Origin: Lyngbya confervoides BDU141951
GTDB lineage: Bacteria > Cyanobacteriota > Cyanobacteriia > Thermosynechococcales > Thermosynechococcaceae
DNA: 64,000 bases
Direction of reading: 5' to 3'
NCBI RefSeq assembly: GCF_000817775.3
Contig: NZ_JTHE03000091.1
Coordinates: forward strand, 94,468-158,467
The notes below the pieces were generated by a model. It ran no database searches and was not told where the DNA came from. It saw nothing but the letters and a program-made list of their open reading frames with translations. The translations under genes were made by a program, and so were the position numbers. Shown here piece by piece: positions 56,747 through 64,000 of this stretch; the first letter of the stretch is position 1; each line of letters begins with the position of its first letter.

Positions 56747-58342
56747 TCAACCTGTATCTTTTGGGCGACGCTCCCTGTGCCATTTCCACCATCCCAGCCC
56801 GCTCGTGAGTCCCTGAACCGGTAAGAACCAGTTGTTCCAGCGGGTATAGAGAGTTTGCCCTTGACGTCGATAGAGGGTGGCCAGGTGGGTCTGATAGGTA
56901 TTGCGCTGGGAGCGCCATAGGGTTTTTCCGTGGGGATTAATCACGCTGGAATAGCCCGTATTGGTGGCCCGCACCAGCCAGCGATCGCTCTCAATCGCCC
57001 GCATCACGTCCTGGGCATGGTGCTGAAGCATCATCCGATGACTGTAGGGATCATTGTTCGCCACGGATAGGATAAACTCGCCCCCTTTTGCCACCTGATC
57101 GCGAAACAGTTGCGGAAAGGCAGAATCATAGCAAATGGCAACGATTGCCTTGCCGAAGGGAGTATTCAATTGCTGATCATCGGCACCGGGAAGCATACGG
57201 TAGCTTAGGGGGGTCAATCGCCCGATCAGCTGTCCTAAGGTCTCTTCCCAGGGCAGGTACTCCCCCAGGGGCACGAGCTTAACCTTGGCATAGTGACTGA
57301 ACTGGAAATTCTCAGGGGTCACGGTCACCAGACTTTGCGTAATGTAATCGCCCTGGGGCATAAAGGTGCCTACCCAGGCCGGAATCCCTTGCCGGTGAAC
57401 AGTTGCCAGAAACGATTGAAAGCGTGGCGATCGCGGGTTCCAGGTGGTGGGAAAGGCCCCCTCCGGCAGCAGTACCGCCTCTGCACCCTGACTCACCAGC
57501 TGTTCGTAACCCTGCTGATAGTCTCGAAACGCCTGGCTTAAGCCCGCTGGAAACAGCTTGATTCTGGTGGGGATGTTGCCCTGCACAATTCCAATGTTGA
57601 GTGCGTTTTCGGCACTGGGGTTCAAGGGCTGCGCCAGCATCAGAGCCCCCAATCCGTGGCTGAGGATCAAAACCGCCATGGCTCCCCTTACCCAGGGCGT
57701 CTGTGTCAGCCCCATCCTGTCCAGGCCACGCCTGGACCGTGACCAGGCAATCCAAGCCTCCGCCCAGCAGCCATTCACCAACACCAGCACCGCACTCACG
57801 AGACCCGGTCCCGAAAATTGCCCCAAATGCAAAATTGCCAGATTATGCGGACTTTGCGTATAGGACAGTGAGGTCCACCAGAGCGGCGACTGAGTCCACA
57901 GCCACTCCAGCAGACACCAGAGGCTGGTGGCCATCCAAATTCGCAGCAGGGGGGGCACGCGATGGCGTGAGAGGGCGGCAAGGGTTACCAGCCATAGCGT
58001 TGGAATAAAGGCTCCCCAAACCGTTACGAACGCCCAAGCCGCTATCGCAATGGCCAGACTTGCAGCCCAGGGAATCCCCATCCAGGTCATGGGATGCAGC
58101 CCCCAGATCCAGGACAGCGCCGTACCGTGGTAGCCTACCCCCCAGCAGAATCCCAATAGAGCCGCCCGCCACAAGGGCGGCGACTGCAGTCCAAAAAACC
58201 ACAGCGGCCCCAAGGCAAACCAAGCAATTCCCCACAGCACGGGATGGGCCGGTGTGACGCCCATCAATACCCCAAATCCCAGGGCCAGTGTAATCTGGGG
58301 ACTGCGCTGGAGCAGGGGCTTCAGGAACAAAATTTTTAGCAA
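56747..58342 (-). CDS. lnt: Apolipoprotein N-acyltransferase
   Basis: Lnt adds the third acyl chain to the N-terminal cysteine of lipoproteins. The 531-residue protein has about six N-terminal membrane segments and a C-terminal nitrilase-type domain. The catalytic triad is clear: Glu in LLPEGAFP, Lys in YAKVKLVPLGEYLP and Cys in AICYDSAFP. The start is TTG 58342 (MLKILFLKPLL), with AGG about 12 bases upstream. The MntC and PstS lipoproteins in this window would be its substrates. Confidence 0.94.
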   Translation of the reverse strand: MLKILFLKPLLQRSPQITLALGFGVLMGVTPAHPVLWGIAWFALGPLWFFGLQSPPLWRAALLGFCWGVGYHGTALSWIWGLHPMTWMGIPWAASLAIAIAAWAFVTVWGAFIPTLWLVTLAALSRHRVPPLLRIWMATSLWCLLEWLWTQSPLWWTSLSYTQSPHNLAILHLGQFSGPGLVSAVLVLVNGCWAEAWIAWSRSRRGLDRMGLTQTPWVRGAMAVLILSHGLGALMLAQPLNPSAENALNIGIVQGNIPTRIKLFPAGLSQAFRDYQQGYEQLVSQGAEAVLLPEGAFPTTWNPRSPRFQSFLATVHRQGIPAWVGTFMPQGDYITQSLVTVTPENFQFSHYAKVKLVPLGEYLPWEETLGQLIGRLTPLSYRMLPGADDQQLNTPFGKAIVAICYDSAFPQLFRDQVAKGGEFILSVANNDPYSHRMMLQHHAQDVMRAIESDRWLVRATNTGYSSVINPHGKTLWRSQRNTYQTHLATLYRRQGQTLYTRWNNWFLPVQGLTSGLGWWKWHRERRPKDTG

Positions 58343-58570
58343 TTTGCCAACCTATCAAAGGAACGGATCCGTGCAGGGTCTGGCTGGACAAGGCGGTAGT
58401 TTTTACTCCTCCCTAGATGGGGGAAGATCCTCAACCTGCCGACCCCACAATCTGCAGCAGCCTTGTGCACGGACCACCAGATTCACTATAAATTCTCCCC
58501 AATTAAAATTCTCTCTAAGCGAATAAAATAGCCTATTCGAGCCGTCGAGACGGATTGGAAGGTCCCAGAA

Positions 58571-58600
58571 GACAACCTATTCTTAACCTGGTTTTTACTT
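58571..58600 (+). promoter_or_regulatory. Candidate Pho box before pstS
   Basis: Three 8-base repeats with an exact 11-base period: GACAACCT (58571), CTTAACCT (58582) and TTTTACTT (58593). The middle one fits the cyanobacterial SphR/PhoB consensus PyTTAAPyPy(T/A) fully, the outer ones partly. It ends 68 bases before the pstS ATG. This suggests induction on phosphate starvation. The rest of the 326-base lnt-pstS gap shows no other clear feature. Confidence 0.65.
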
Positions 58601-58668
58601 TGGTTCGGTATTTTTTGGGTAATGTGAATTCGGTGTGTGAAAAAAGATCATTTGGGAGTGTTAACTTC

Positions 58669-59730
58669 ATGGCCGCTATCCAGTCCATTAAGCGTGTTGC
58701 GACACTGGCTTCCCTAACGGTGATGGTTGGGGGTCTAGCTGCCGCCTGTGGGGGCGGAACCGCCAGTAACTCTACAGATAGTGGTGCCGACTCGAGCCTG
58801 TCTGGGCAAGTTGCGGTGGATGGTTCGAGTACCGTTTTCCCCGTTACCGAAGCCATGGCAGAGGAGTATCAGAACGCCAACTCAGGGGTGAGGATTACTG
58901 TGGGGGTCTCGGGAACAGGAGGGGGATTTAAAAAGTTTTGCGCGGGCGAAACGGATATTTCCAATGCGTCTCGTCCGATTAAGGCAGAAGAAGCCAAGCT
59001 TTGTACGGATGCGGGCATTGAGTTTATTGAGCTGCCCATTGCCTATGATGCCGTTTCAGTGGTCGTCAACCCTGAAAATAATTGGGCTCAGTGCTTAACC
59101 ACGGATGAGCTGAGCAAAATGTGGGCGCCCGCAGCTCAAGGAACCGTAACCTCCTGGAAGCAAATCCGCGATAGTTTCCCCGATGAACCCCTTCAGCTGT
59201 ACGGGCCGGGTACAGACTCCGGCACCTTTGACTATTTCACCGATGCCGTTAATGGTGAGGAAGGGGCCAGTCGCGGAGATTACACCGCCAGCGAAGATGA
59301 CAACGTTGTGGTTCAGGGGGTGTCAGGATCCAAAGGGGGGCTAGGCTATTTTGGCTACGCCTACTATGAAGAGAATAAAGATAAGGTTAACGTCGTCGCC
59401 ATTGACAACAAAAAACCAGATGATGGGGAAGGCTGCATTGAACCTAGCGAAGCCACCGTGGTGAACACCACCTATCAACCCCTAGCCCGTCCCATCTTTA
59501 TCTATGTCAGCAAGCCTGCCCTAGAAAAGCCAGAAGTGAAATCCTTTGTTGAATTTTACTTGAATAATGACAATCGACAGTATGTGGCGGAGACTGGTTA
59601 TGTTCCGCTCACCGAGGAAATCTATGGCGTGGTGAGCAAGCACCTGGCTGATCAAAAGGTGGGCTCTGCCTTCCCCGGTGGGTCGGTGGTGGGTGTGGAC
59701 CTCGCCAAGGTCTATGCCAGCGAACTCTAG
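58669..59730 (+). CDS. pstS: Phosphate ABC transporter, binding lipoprotein
   Basis: PstS binds phosphate in the periplasm. The 353-residue protein begins with a signal peptide and a lipobox-like LAAAC (C27), so it is a lipoprotein. Phosphate-site motifs are present: [13 protein letters not shown], the [11 protein letters not shown] stretch, SRPIK, and [13 protein letters not shown] 58669 ([10 protein letters not shown]) with GGGAG about 10 bases upstream is the start; the longer frame from 58555 runs through the Pho box and is rejected. It is the first gene of the pst operon. Confidence 0.94.
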   Translation: MAAIQSIKRVATLASLTVMVGGLAAACGGGTASNSTDSGADSSLSGQVAVDGSSTVFPVTEAMAEEYQNANSGVRITVGVSGTGGGFKKFCAGETDISNASRPIKAEEAKLCTDAGIEFIELPIAYDAVSVVVNPENNWAQCLTTDELSKMWAPAAQGTVTSWKQIRDSFPDEPLQLYGPGTDSGTFDYFTDAVNGEEGASRGDYTASEDDNVVVQGVSGSKGGLGYFGYAYYEENKDKVNVVAIDNKKPDDGEGCIEPSEATVVNTTYQPLARPIFIYVSKPALEKPEVKSFVEFYLNNDNRQYVAETGYVPLTEEIYGVVSKHLADQKVGSAFPGGSVVGVDLAKVYASEL

Positions 59731-59823
59731 AAGAGTTGCTGCACGGTAAACCTAGTCTCTGATGAAGGGGTCTGGCGGGTGGACCTTTCGGCTTCCGCCC
59801 GCGTAGCTCCTGCCCCTATTAGG

Positions 59824-59851
59824 TTTCTAAAGTCTTTGCGAGTTTTAGAAA
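59824..59851 (+). promoter_or_regulatory. Hairpin in the pstS-pstC gap
   Basis: TTTCTAAA (59824-59831) pairs with TTTAGAAA (59844-59851) around a 12-base loop; a GG/TC pair extends it. It lies in the 190-base gap between pstS and pstC and might reduce read-through or be an RNA-processing site, as often needed to make more PstS than PstC/A/B. Confidence 0.4.
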
Positions 59852-59920
59852 TCCTCCATGGGTTCCCTGCTCGGCCTGCCCTCTGCTTTTTTATCTCCCT
59901 GCTCCTTGAGACACAATTCC

Positions 59921-60865
59921 ATGACTTCCGGATCCAATCCCCTGCCCACCTCCCAAACCTCCCAGCTCTGGAAGCCCAAGCGATCGCTGAGTGTGTGGTC
60001 CGAGAAGGTTGTTCGAGTTCTGTTTGGCCTCTTTGCTGCAGTTTCTGTGGCGACCACGGCGGGCATTGTTTTTACCCTGATTTTTGAAACCATTGAATTT
60101 TTCAAAGAGGTTCCCATTGTTCGCTTCTTAACGGAAACTGAATGGACCCCTCTATTTACAAACGCAAAATTTGGAATTTCGGTGCTGGTGGTCGCCACCT
60201 TGATCACCTCCCTGATTGCCATCGCCGTGGCCTTGCCCGTGGGATTATTTTCAGCCGTTTACCTCAGTGAGTACGCCTCTCCCCGGGTACGGCGTTGGCT
60301 AAAGCCTACCTTGGAAATTTTGGCTGGGATTCCCACCGTTGTTTATGGCTACTTTGCCCTACTCTTTGTTACCCCAATTTTGCAAAATATCATTCCAGGA
60401 TTGCAAACCTTCAACGCTCTGAGCGCCGGTCTGGTGATGGGAGTGGCAATTATTCCCCTCGTGGCTTCCTTGAGTGAAGATGCGATTTATGCCGTTCCCC
60501 AAAGTCTGCGGAACGGATCCTTTGCGATGGGGGCAACCCAGCGAGAAACCATTGTTGGGGTTGTTTTGCCCGCGGCCCTGTCCGGAATCGTGGCCTCCTT
60601 TGTGTTGGCCATCTCTCGGGCCGTGGGGGAAACCATGATTGTGGCGATCGCGGCGGGCCAAAACCCCATCTTAACCTTTGACCCACGGGTGCCTGTCGCC
60701 ACCATGACCGCCTTTATCGTCCAGGTGAGTTTAGGCGATACGCCCACCACCTCCTTAGCGTTTAAAACCATCTTTGCGGTGGGCATGACTCTGTTCCTGA
60801 TGACCCTAACGCTGAATTTATTTAGCTTTTGGTTTGTCCGACGCTTCCAGCAAAAGTACGAGTAA
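59921..60865 (+). CDS. pstC: Phosphate ABC transporter permease PstC
   Basis: PstC is one of two membrane permeases for phosphate uptake, ~314 residues with six membrane segments. The family EAA-type loop appears in [26 protein letters not shown], and [16 protein letters not shown] is a PstC-type stretch. ATG 59921 ([12 protein letters not shown]) is preferred to the in-frame codon at 59858. It is followed by pstA 56 bases downstream. Confidence 0.93.
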   Translation: MTSGSNPLPTSQTSQLWKPKRSLSVWSEKVVRVLFGLFAAVSVATTAGIVFTLIFETIEFFKEVPIVRFLTETEWTPLFTNAKFGISVLVVATLITSLIAIAVALPVGLFSAVYLSEYASPRVRRWLKPTLEILAGIPTVVYGYFALLFVTPILQNIIPGLQTFNALSAGLVMGVAIIPLVASLSEDAIYAVPQSLRNGSFAMGATQRETIVGVVLPAALSGIVASFVLAISRAVGETMIVAIAAGQNPILTFDPRVPVATMTAFIVQVSLGDTPTTSLAFKTIFAVGMTLFLMTLTLNLFSFWFVRRFQQKYE

Positions 60866-60921
60866 AGCGGCCCTTCGGCTGTTAGTCTCCCCCAAATTCC
60901 CCAGTCAATATTCCCAAACCC

Positions 60922-61851
60922 ATGACTTCCCAGAGTAGCTCCCAGAACATCACCTTCGCCGAGAATAAAAATTTTAATATTGCCCTTCAGCGTCGGTATG
61001 CCCTGGACCGAGTCTTTTTGACCCTCAGTGTGATGGCCACCTTGGTTGGGATTATTGCCCTCGTTTTATTGATGTATGACGTCTTTACCGATGGTTTGGG
61101 GGCCATTAATCTAGGCTTTCTGCAAAATTTTCCCTCCCGACGACCAGAGCGCGCCGGCATTCTTTCCGCCATTGTGGGCAGCATCTGGCTTCTGATCACC
61201 ACCGCCTTGATTTCCTTTCCCATCGGGGTCGGGGCCGGAATTTATCTGGAAGAGTTTGCCACGGATAATTGGTTTACCCGCTTCGTTGAAATTAATATCA
61301 GCAATCTGGCAGCCGTCCCCTCAATTATTTACGGACTGCTGGGGCTAGAATTATTTGTGCGCATTGCTGCTCCCATCACGGCCGGTCGCAGCATTCTTGC
61401 CGGAGCGATGACCCTTGCTCTGCTGATTTTGCCCATTATCATCGTGGCCACCCGCGAGTCCCTGCGGGCAGTGTCCGACAGTTTGCGCCAAGGGGGATTT
61501 GCCCTGGGCACCACGCGCTGGCAAGTGGTGCGAGAACTGGTGCTCCCCCAGGCCTTCCCCGGTATTTTGACTGGCAGCATTTTGGCGCTCTCCCGAGCCA
61601 TTGGTGAAACTGCCCCGCTGATCACCATCGGCGCCTTGACCTTTATTGCCTTCCTCCCTCCCCTTTCCCTGGAAGGATTTCAAACCCCCTTCACGGCCTT
61701 ACCCATTCAAATCTATAACTGGGTATCCCGCCCCCAGGCTGAATTTCATACCCTGGCAGCTGGCGGCATCATTGTTCTGATGTTCATCCTACTCATGATG
61801 AACGCCCTAGCTGTATTTCTCCGGAATAAATTCCAGAAAGACCGAGTATAA
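60922..61851 (+). CDS. pstA: Phosphate ABC transporter permease PstA
   Basis: PstA is the second phosphate permease, 309 residues with six membrane segments. It shows [16 protein letters not shown] and the EAA loop [26 protein letters not shown]. The start ATG 60922 follows pstC by 56 bases. Length and motif spacing are normal for PstA. Confidence 0.94.
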   Translation: MTSQSSSQNITFAENKNFNIALQRRYALDRVFLTLSVMATLVGIIALVLLMYDVFTDGLGAINLGFLQNFPSRRPERAGILSAIVGSIWLLITTALISFPIGVGAGIYLEEFATDNWFTRFVEINISNLAAVPSIIYGLLGLELFVRIAAPITAGRSILAGAMTLALLILPIIIVATRESLRAVSDSLRQGGFALGTTRWQVVRELVLPQAFPGILTGSILALSRAIGETAPLITIGALTFIAFLPPLSLEGFQTPFTALPIQIYNWVSRPQAEFHTLAAGGIIVLMFILLMMNALAVFLRNKFQKDRV

Positions 61852-61907
61852 GTTGATATCCCCTGGCGTAGTCCTTCGATTGGCCCAAAAACTTTTGGTA
61901 ATGTCCC

Positions 61908-62750
61908 ATGCAGACTAACAAAACCTATTCTCCAGATCAGATGTCCCAAGCCAACGCCTCCTCTGCAACCCCGTCTAAAGCTGTGCTCAAGGCGGAGAAT
62001 GTCTCGGTTTCCTACAACTCCAAGGTTGCGGTCAAGGGTGTTTATCTGGACATTCCCATCAACCAAATCACGGCCTTCATTGGTCCCTCGGGTTGTGGAA
62101 AAAGCACGATTCTACGATGCTTTAACCGTATGAATGACCTAGTGAGCGGTGCAAAGGTGGAAGGGCTGATTACCTTCCATGGGGTAAACCTCTACGATCG
62201 CCGTATCGACCCGGTTGAGGTGCGTCGACGCATTGGGATGGTGTTTCAAAAGCCCAACCCGTTTCCAAAGACCATCTACGAGAACATTGCCTTTGGGGCC
62301 AGAATTAATGGCTACGTCGGAGACATGGATGAGCTGGTGGAAAAGTCGTTGCGTAAGGCGGCAATTTGGGATGAAGTCAAGGACAAAATGAAGGATAGTG
62401 GTTTATCTCTCTCGGGAGGACAGCAGCAGCGTCTGTGTATCGCCCGCGCCATTGCCATTGAGCCCGAGGTGATTCTCATGGACGAACCTTGCTCGGCCCT
62501 GGACCCCATCTCAACCCTGAAGATTGAGGAGCTGATGCAGGAGCTGAAGGAGCAGTACACCATTATCATCGTGACCCATAATATGCAGCAGGCCTCGCGG
62601 GTTTCGGATCGTACGGCCTTCTTTAACGCCGAAGCCACCCCAGAAGGTGGCAAGATTGGCTATCTGGTTGAATTTGATGACACGGTCAACATCTTTACCA
62701 ACCCCAAAGAGGACTATACTCGAGACTATGTGTCGGGACGCTTTGGATAA
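61908..62750 (+). CDS. pstB: Phosphate ABC transporter ATPase
   Basis: PstB powers phosphate import, 280 residues. Walker [11 protein letters not shown]-loop [15 protein letters not shown], signature LSGGQQQR, Walker [14 protein letters not shown] and the switch histidine in VTHNMQQA are all present. The Q-loop [11 protein letters not shown] is typical of PstB. Start codons ATG 61908 or ATG 61941 are both in frame; the first is used. larB begins 13 bases after the stop. Confidence 0.97.
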   Translation: MQTNKTYSPDQMSQANASSATPSKAVLKAENVSVSYNSKVAVKGVYLDIPINQITAFIGPSGCGKSTILRCFNRMNDLVSGAKVEGLITFHGVNLYDRRIDPVEVRRRIGMVFQKPNPFPKTIYENIAFGARINGYVGDMDELVEKSLRKAAIWDEVKDKMKDSGLSLSGGQQQRLCIARAIAIEPEVILMDEPCSALDPISTLKIEELMQELKEQYTIIIVTHNMQQASRVSDRTAFFNAEATPEGGKIGYLVEFDDTVNIFTNPKEDYTRDYVSGRFG

Positions 62751-62763
62751 GGACCTTTGACGA

Positions 62764-63549
62764 TTGGGTGATTCAAACGAACGGTTGCAGCAAATCCTTC
62801 GAGCCGTTGCTGCTAGGCAGATCACGCCAGAACAAGCCGGAGAGCAACTGAAATTTTTTGACTACGAACCAGTCGGGGAATTTGCGCGTGTCGATCATCA
62901 CCGCTCGTTGCGCACTGGATTCCCGGAGGTGATTTGGGGGCCTGGAAAAACCGTTGATCAGATTGTAGAAATTTTTAAGGCCTTGCGATCGCGTCACTGC
63001 TGCGCCCTGGCGACGCGAATTACTCCGCAGGTCTACGCACAGATCAAGTTACAGCTACCGGAGAGTACCTACTTTTCAGCAGCACAACTGTGTGCCCTGG
63101 GTGAGCCGCCAACGGTGGTGCTGCCAGGGCACATTGGGATTGTCTGTGCTGGGACCTCCGATATTCCCGTCGCCGAGGAAGCGGCCCTCGTGGCCACCTA
63201 TGCTGGCTGCGAAGTGACGCGATATTGGGACATTGGTGTGGCGGGGCTGCATCGACTGCTCAGTAACCTGGAGGCCATTGCTCAGGCCGACGTCCTAATC
63301 GTAGTGGCGGGCATGGAGGGCGCCTTAGCCAGCGTCGTCGCGGGGCTGGTGGATTGTCCTGTGATTGCAGTTCCCACCAGTGTGGGCTACGGCACAAATC
63401 TGAGTGGGATCGCTCCCCTCCTCACCATGCTTAATTCCTGCGCCACTGGGGTGGGTGTGGTCAACATTGATAACGGGTTTGGGGCCGCGATGCTGGCCGG
63501 AAAAATCCTGCGCTCTCAAGATCGTCTTGCCGCCCGACTGCAATCGTAA
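62764..63549 (+). CDS. larB: LarB, nickel-pincer cofactor biosynthesis
   Basis: LarB carboxylates and hydrolyses nicotinic acid adenine dinucleotide, the first step in making the nickel-pincer nucleotide of lactate racemase and related enzymes. The 261-residue protein has the N-terminal LarB region (FPEVIWGPGKTVDQIVEI) and a C-terminal PurE-like carboxylase domain (IGIVCAGTSDIPVAEEAALVA, then CPVIAVPTSVGYGTNLSGIA). The start is TTG 62764. larC and larE are not in the window. Being 13 bases after pstB it is probably part of that transcript. Confidence 0.92.
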   Translation: MGDSNERLQQILRAVAARQITPEQAGEQLKFFDYEPVGEFARVDHHRSLRTGFPEVIWGPGKTVDQIVEIFKALRSRHCCALATRITPQVYAQIKLQLPESTYFSAAQLCALGEPPTVVLPGHIGIVCAGTSDIPVAEEAALVATYAGCEVTRYWDIGVAGLHRLLSNLEAIAQADVLIVVAGMEGALASVVAGLVDCPVIAVPTSVGYGTNLSGIAPLLTMLNSCATGVGVVNIDNGFGAAMLAGKILRSQDRLAARLQS

Positions 63550-63565
63550 CGGATTAAGCTTCCCT

Positions 63566-63603
63566 CACCCTCTTGGTTGTTCCAGTCCTCAACCATGAGG
63601 GTG
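63566..63603 (+). terminator. Strong hairpin after larB
   Basis: CACCCTC-TT-GGTTG (63566-63579) pairs with CAACC-AT-GAGGGTG (63590-63603), 13 of 14 positions matched, 10-base loop. It starts 16 bases after the larB stop and is a plausible end of the pst-larB transcript, though no T-run follows. Confidence 0.55.
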
Positions 63604-63763
63604 CCATTGCTTTGATCGGGGCGAACGATGAAAAACCGTACATGAAATTGATTGGCGCTCTCATTAAGCTTGAAGAACTTGCCTGGCAAAGGCTTCAGGC
63701 TTTTTGTCTGATCCCTTCGCCCGCTTATCTCAACGTTTTATTAATAAAAAAACGAGAAAAAAC

Positions 63764-63798
63764 TTTACAAAAGTAAATATTGATGCTAATGTTACAAA
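63764..63798 (+). promoter_or_regulatory. psbA promoter with HLR1-like half-sites
   Basis: TTTACA (63764-63769) and TAATGT (63787-63792) are separated by 17 bases and fit a sigma-70-type promoter, giving a leader of about 50 bases, as for other cyanobacterial psbA genes. Two octamers, TTTACAAA (63764-63771) and GTTACAAA (63791-63798), each fit one half of the HLR1 (RpaB) element, but they are 19 bases apart instead of 2. Confidence 0.7.
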
Positions 63799-63848
63799 TG
63801 GATACCTCATTATCCATTGATAAATTCTTTACGGAATCATTAGCAAAC

Positions 63849-64000
63849 ATGACTACAGTTCTCCAACAGCGTGAGAGCAGCAGTGCATGGGAGCGCTTCT
63901 GTAGCTGGATCACCAGCACAGAGAATCGTCTTTACATCGGCTGGTTCGGTGTTCTGATGATCCCTACCCTCCTAGCTGCTACCACTTGCTTCATCATCGC
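63849..64000 (+). CDS. psbA: Photosystem II D1 protein, 3' end cut by the window
   Basis: D1 holds the reaction-centre pigments and the manganese cluster ligands of photosystem II. Only the first 50 codons are in the window; they read [20 protein letters not shown], then [20 protein letters not shown] and the start of the first membrane helix. This N-terminus identifies D1. The isoform (standard or high-light) cannot be told because key positions lie beyond the window. FtsH, encoded at 32.4-34.3 kb, belongs to the family that degrades D1 during repair. Confidence 0.97.
   Translation, partial: MTTVLQQRESSSAWERFCSWITSTENRLYIGWFGVLMIPTLLAATTCFII

Noticed and set aside
63573..63776. A 67-codon ORF before psbA
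   Set aside because: It runs through the larB terminator hairpin and the psbA -35 region; composition is non-coding-like.
1..64000. CRISPR arrays, prophage genes, toxin-antitoxin pairs, tRNA genes
   Set aside because: I looked for regular repeats, phage structural motifs and tRNA consensus loops on both strands and found none I could support.

Overview
The window is a 64 kb piece of a cyanobacterial chromosome. The evidence is psbA (D1) at the right edge, a split orange-carotenoid-protein pair, a cyAbrB regulator, the Ftn2/ZipN division protein, a plastid-type CcsA, a fibrillin-type lipid-associated protein, a four-ACT aspartate kinase, the mntCAB manganese transporter, and repeated copies of the cyanobacterial palindrome GCGATCGC (for example at 738-745). 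Most coding DNA is moderately GC-rich. I cannot name the genus from sequence alone.

Layout. 1-6.2 kb: nitrogen assimilation, gltB (5' end cut off by the window) and gltD, then a small conserved-looking gene. 6.3-12.3 kb: one 1988-residue signalling protein running from a kinase-like domain to GGDEF-EAL. 12.7-16.8 kb: a divergent aldehyde dehydrogenase, then lysC and rnhB on the minus strand. 17-18.5 kb: the HCP and CTDH halves of an orange-carotenoid-protein system, followed 18 bases later by rnpB (RNase P RNA), then rnc. 19.4-23 kb: ccsA, an alpha/beta hydrolase, a glycosyltransferase and a fibrillin. 23.2-25 kb: a Ser/Thr kinase gene broken by a one-base frameshift at its DFG motif. 25.2-31.5 kb: pcm, an N-acylglucosamine 2-epimerase, a class III adenylate cyclase, and the rpmG-rpsR-rnb cluster. 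31.6-37.4 kb: an RDD membrane protein, ftsH, a DHH phosphoesterase and a PBP4-type carboxypeptidase. 37.7-41.8 kb: cyAbrB, a lone sugar ABC permease, a small membrane protein, argH and a hydrolase. 41.9-48.5 kb: a CPA2 antiporter fused to a Usp domain, mntCAB, leuD, a glutathione peroxidase and a Nudix hydrolase. 48.6-55 kb: pdhA, ftn2/zipN, a tnpB-only insertion sequence and an NYN-domain protein. 55.2-58.3 kb: a GPH-family symporter and lnt. 58.6-63.5 kb: pstS-pstC-pstA-pstB behind a candidate Pho box, with larB 13 bases downstream. 63.8-64 kb: the psbA promoter and the first 50 codons of D1.

Most genes are core cyanobacterial housekeeping. Accessory signals are few: the tnpB element, the frameshifted kinase with its AT-rich tail, and some short repeats and hairpins. 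The most unusual items are the pseudokinase-to-c-di-GMP protein, the solo tnpB with a recognisable left end and predicted guide RNA, the HCP/CTDH pair abutting rnpB, and larB at the end of the phosphate operon. I saw no CRISPR array, prophage or tRNA gene. I did not find a clearly new multi-gene system.
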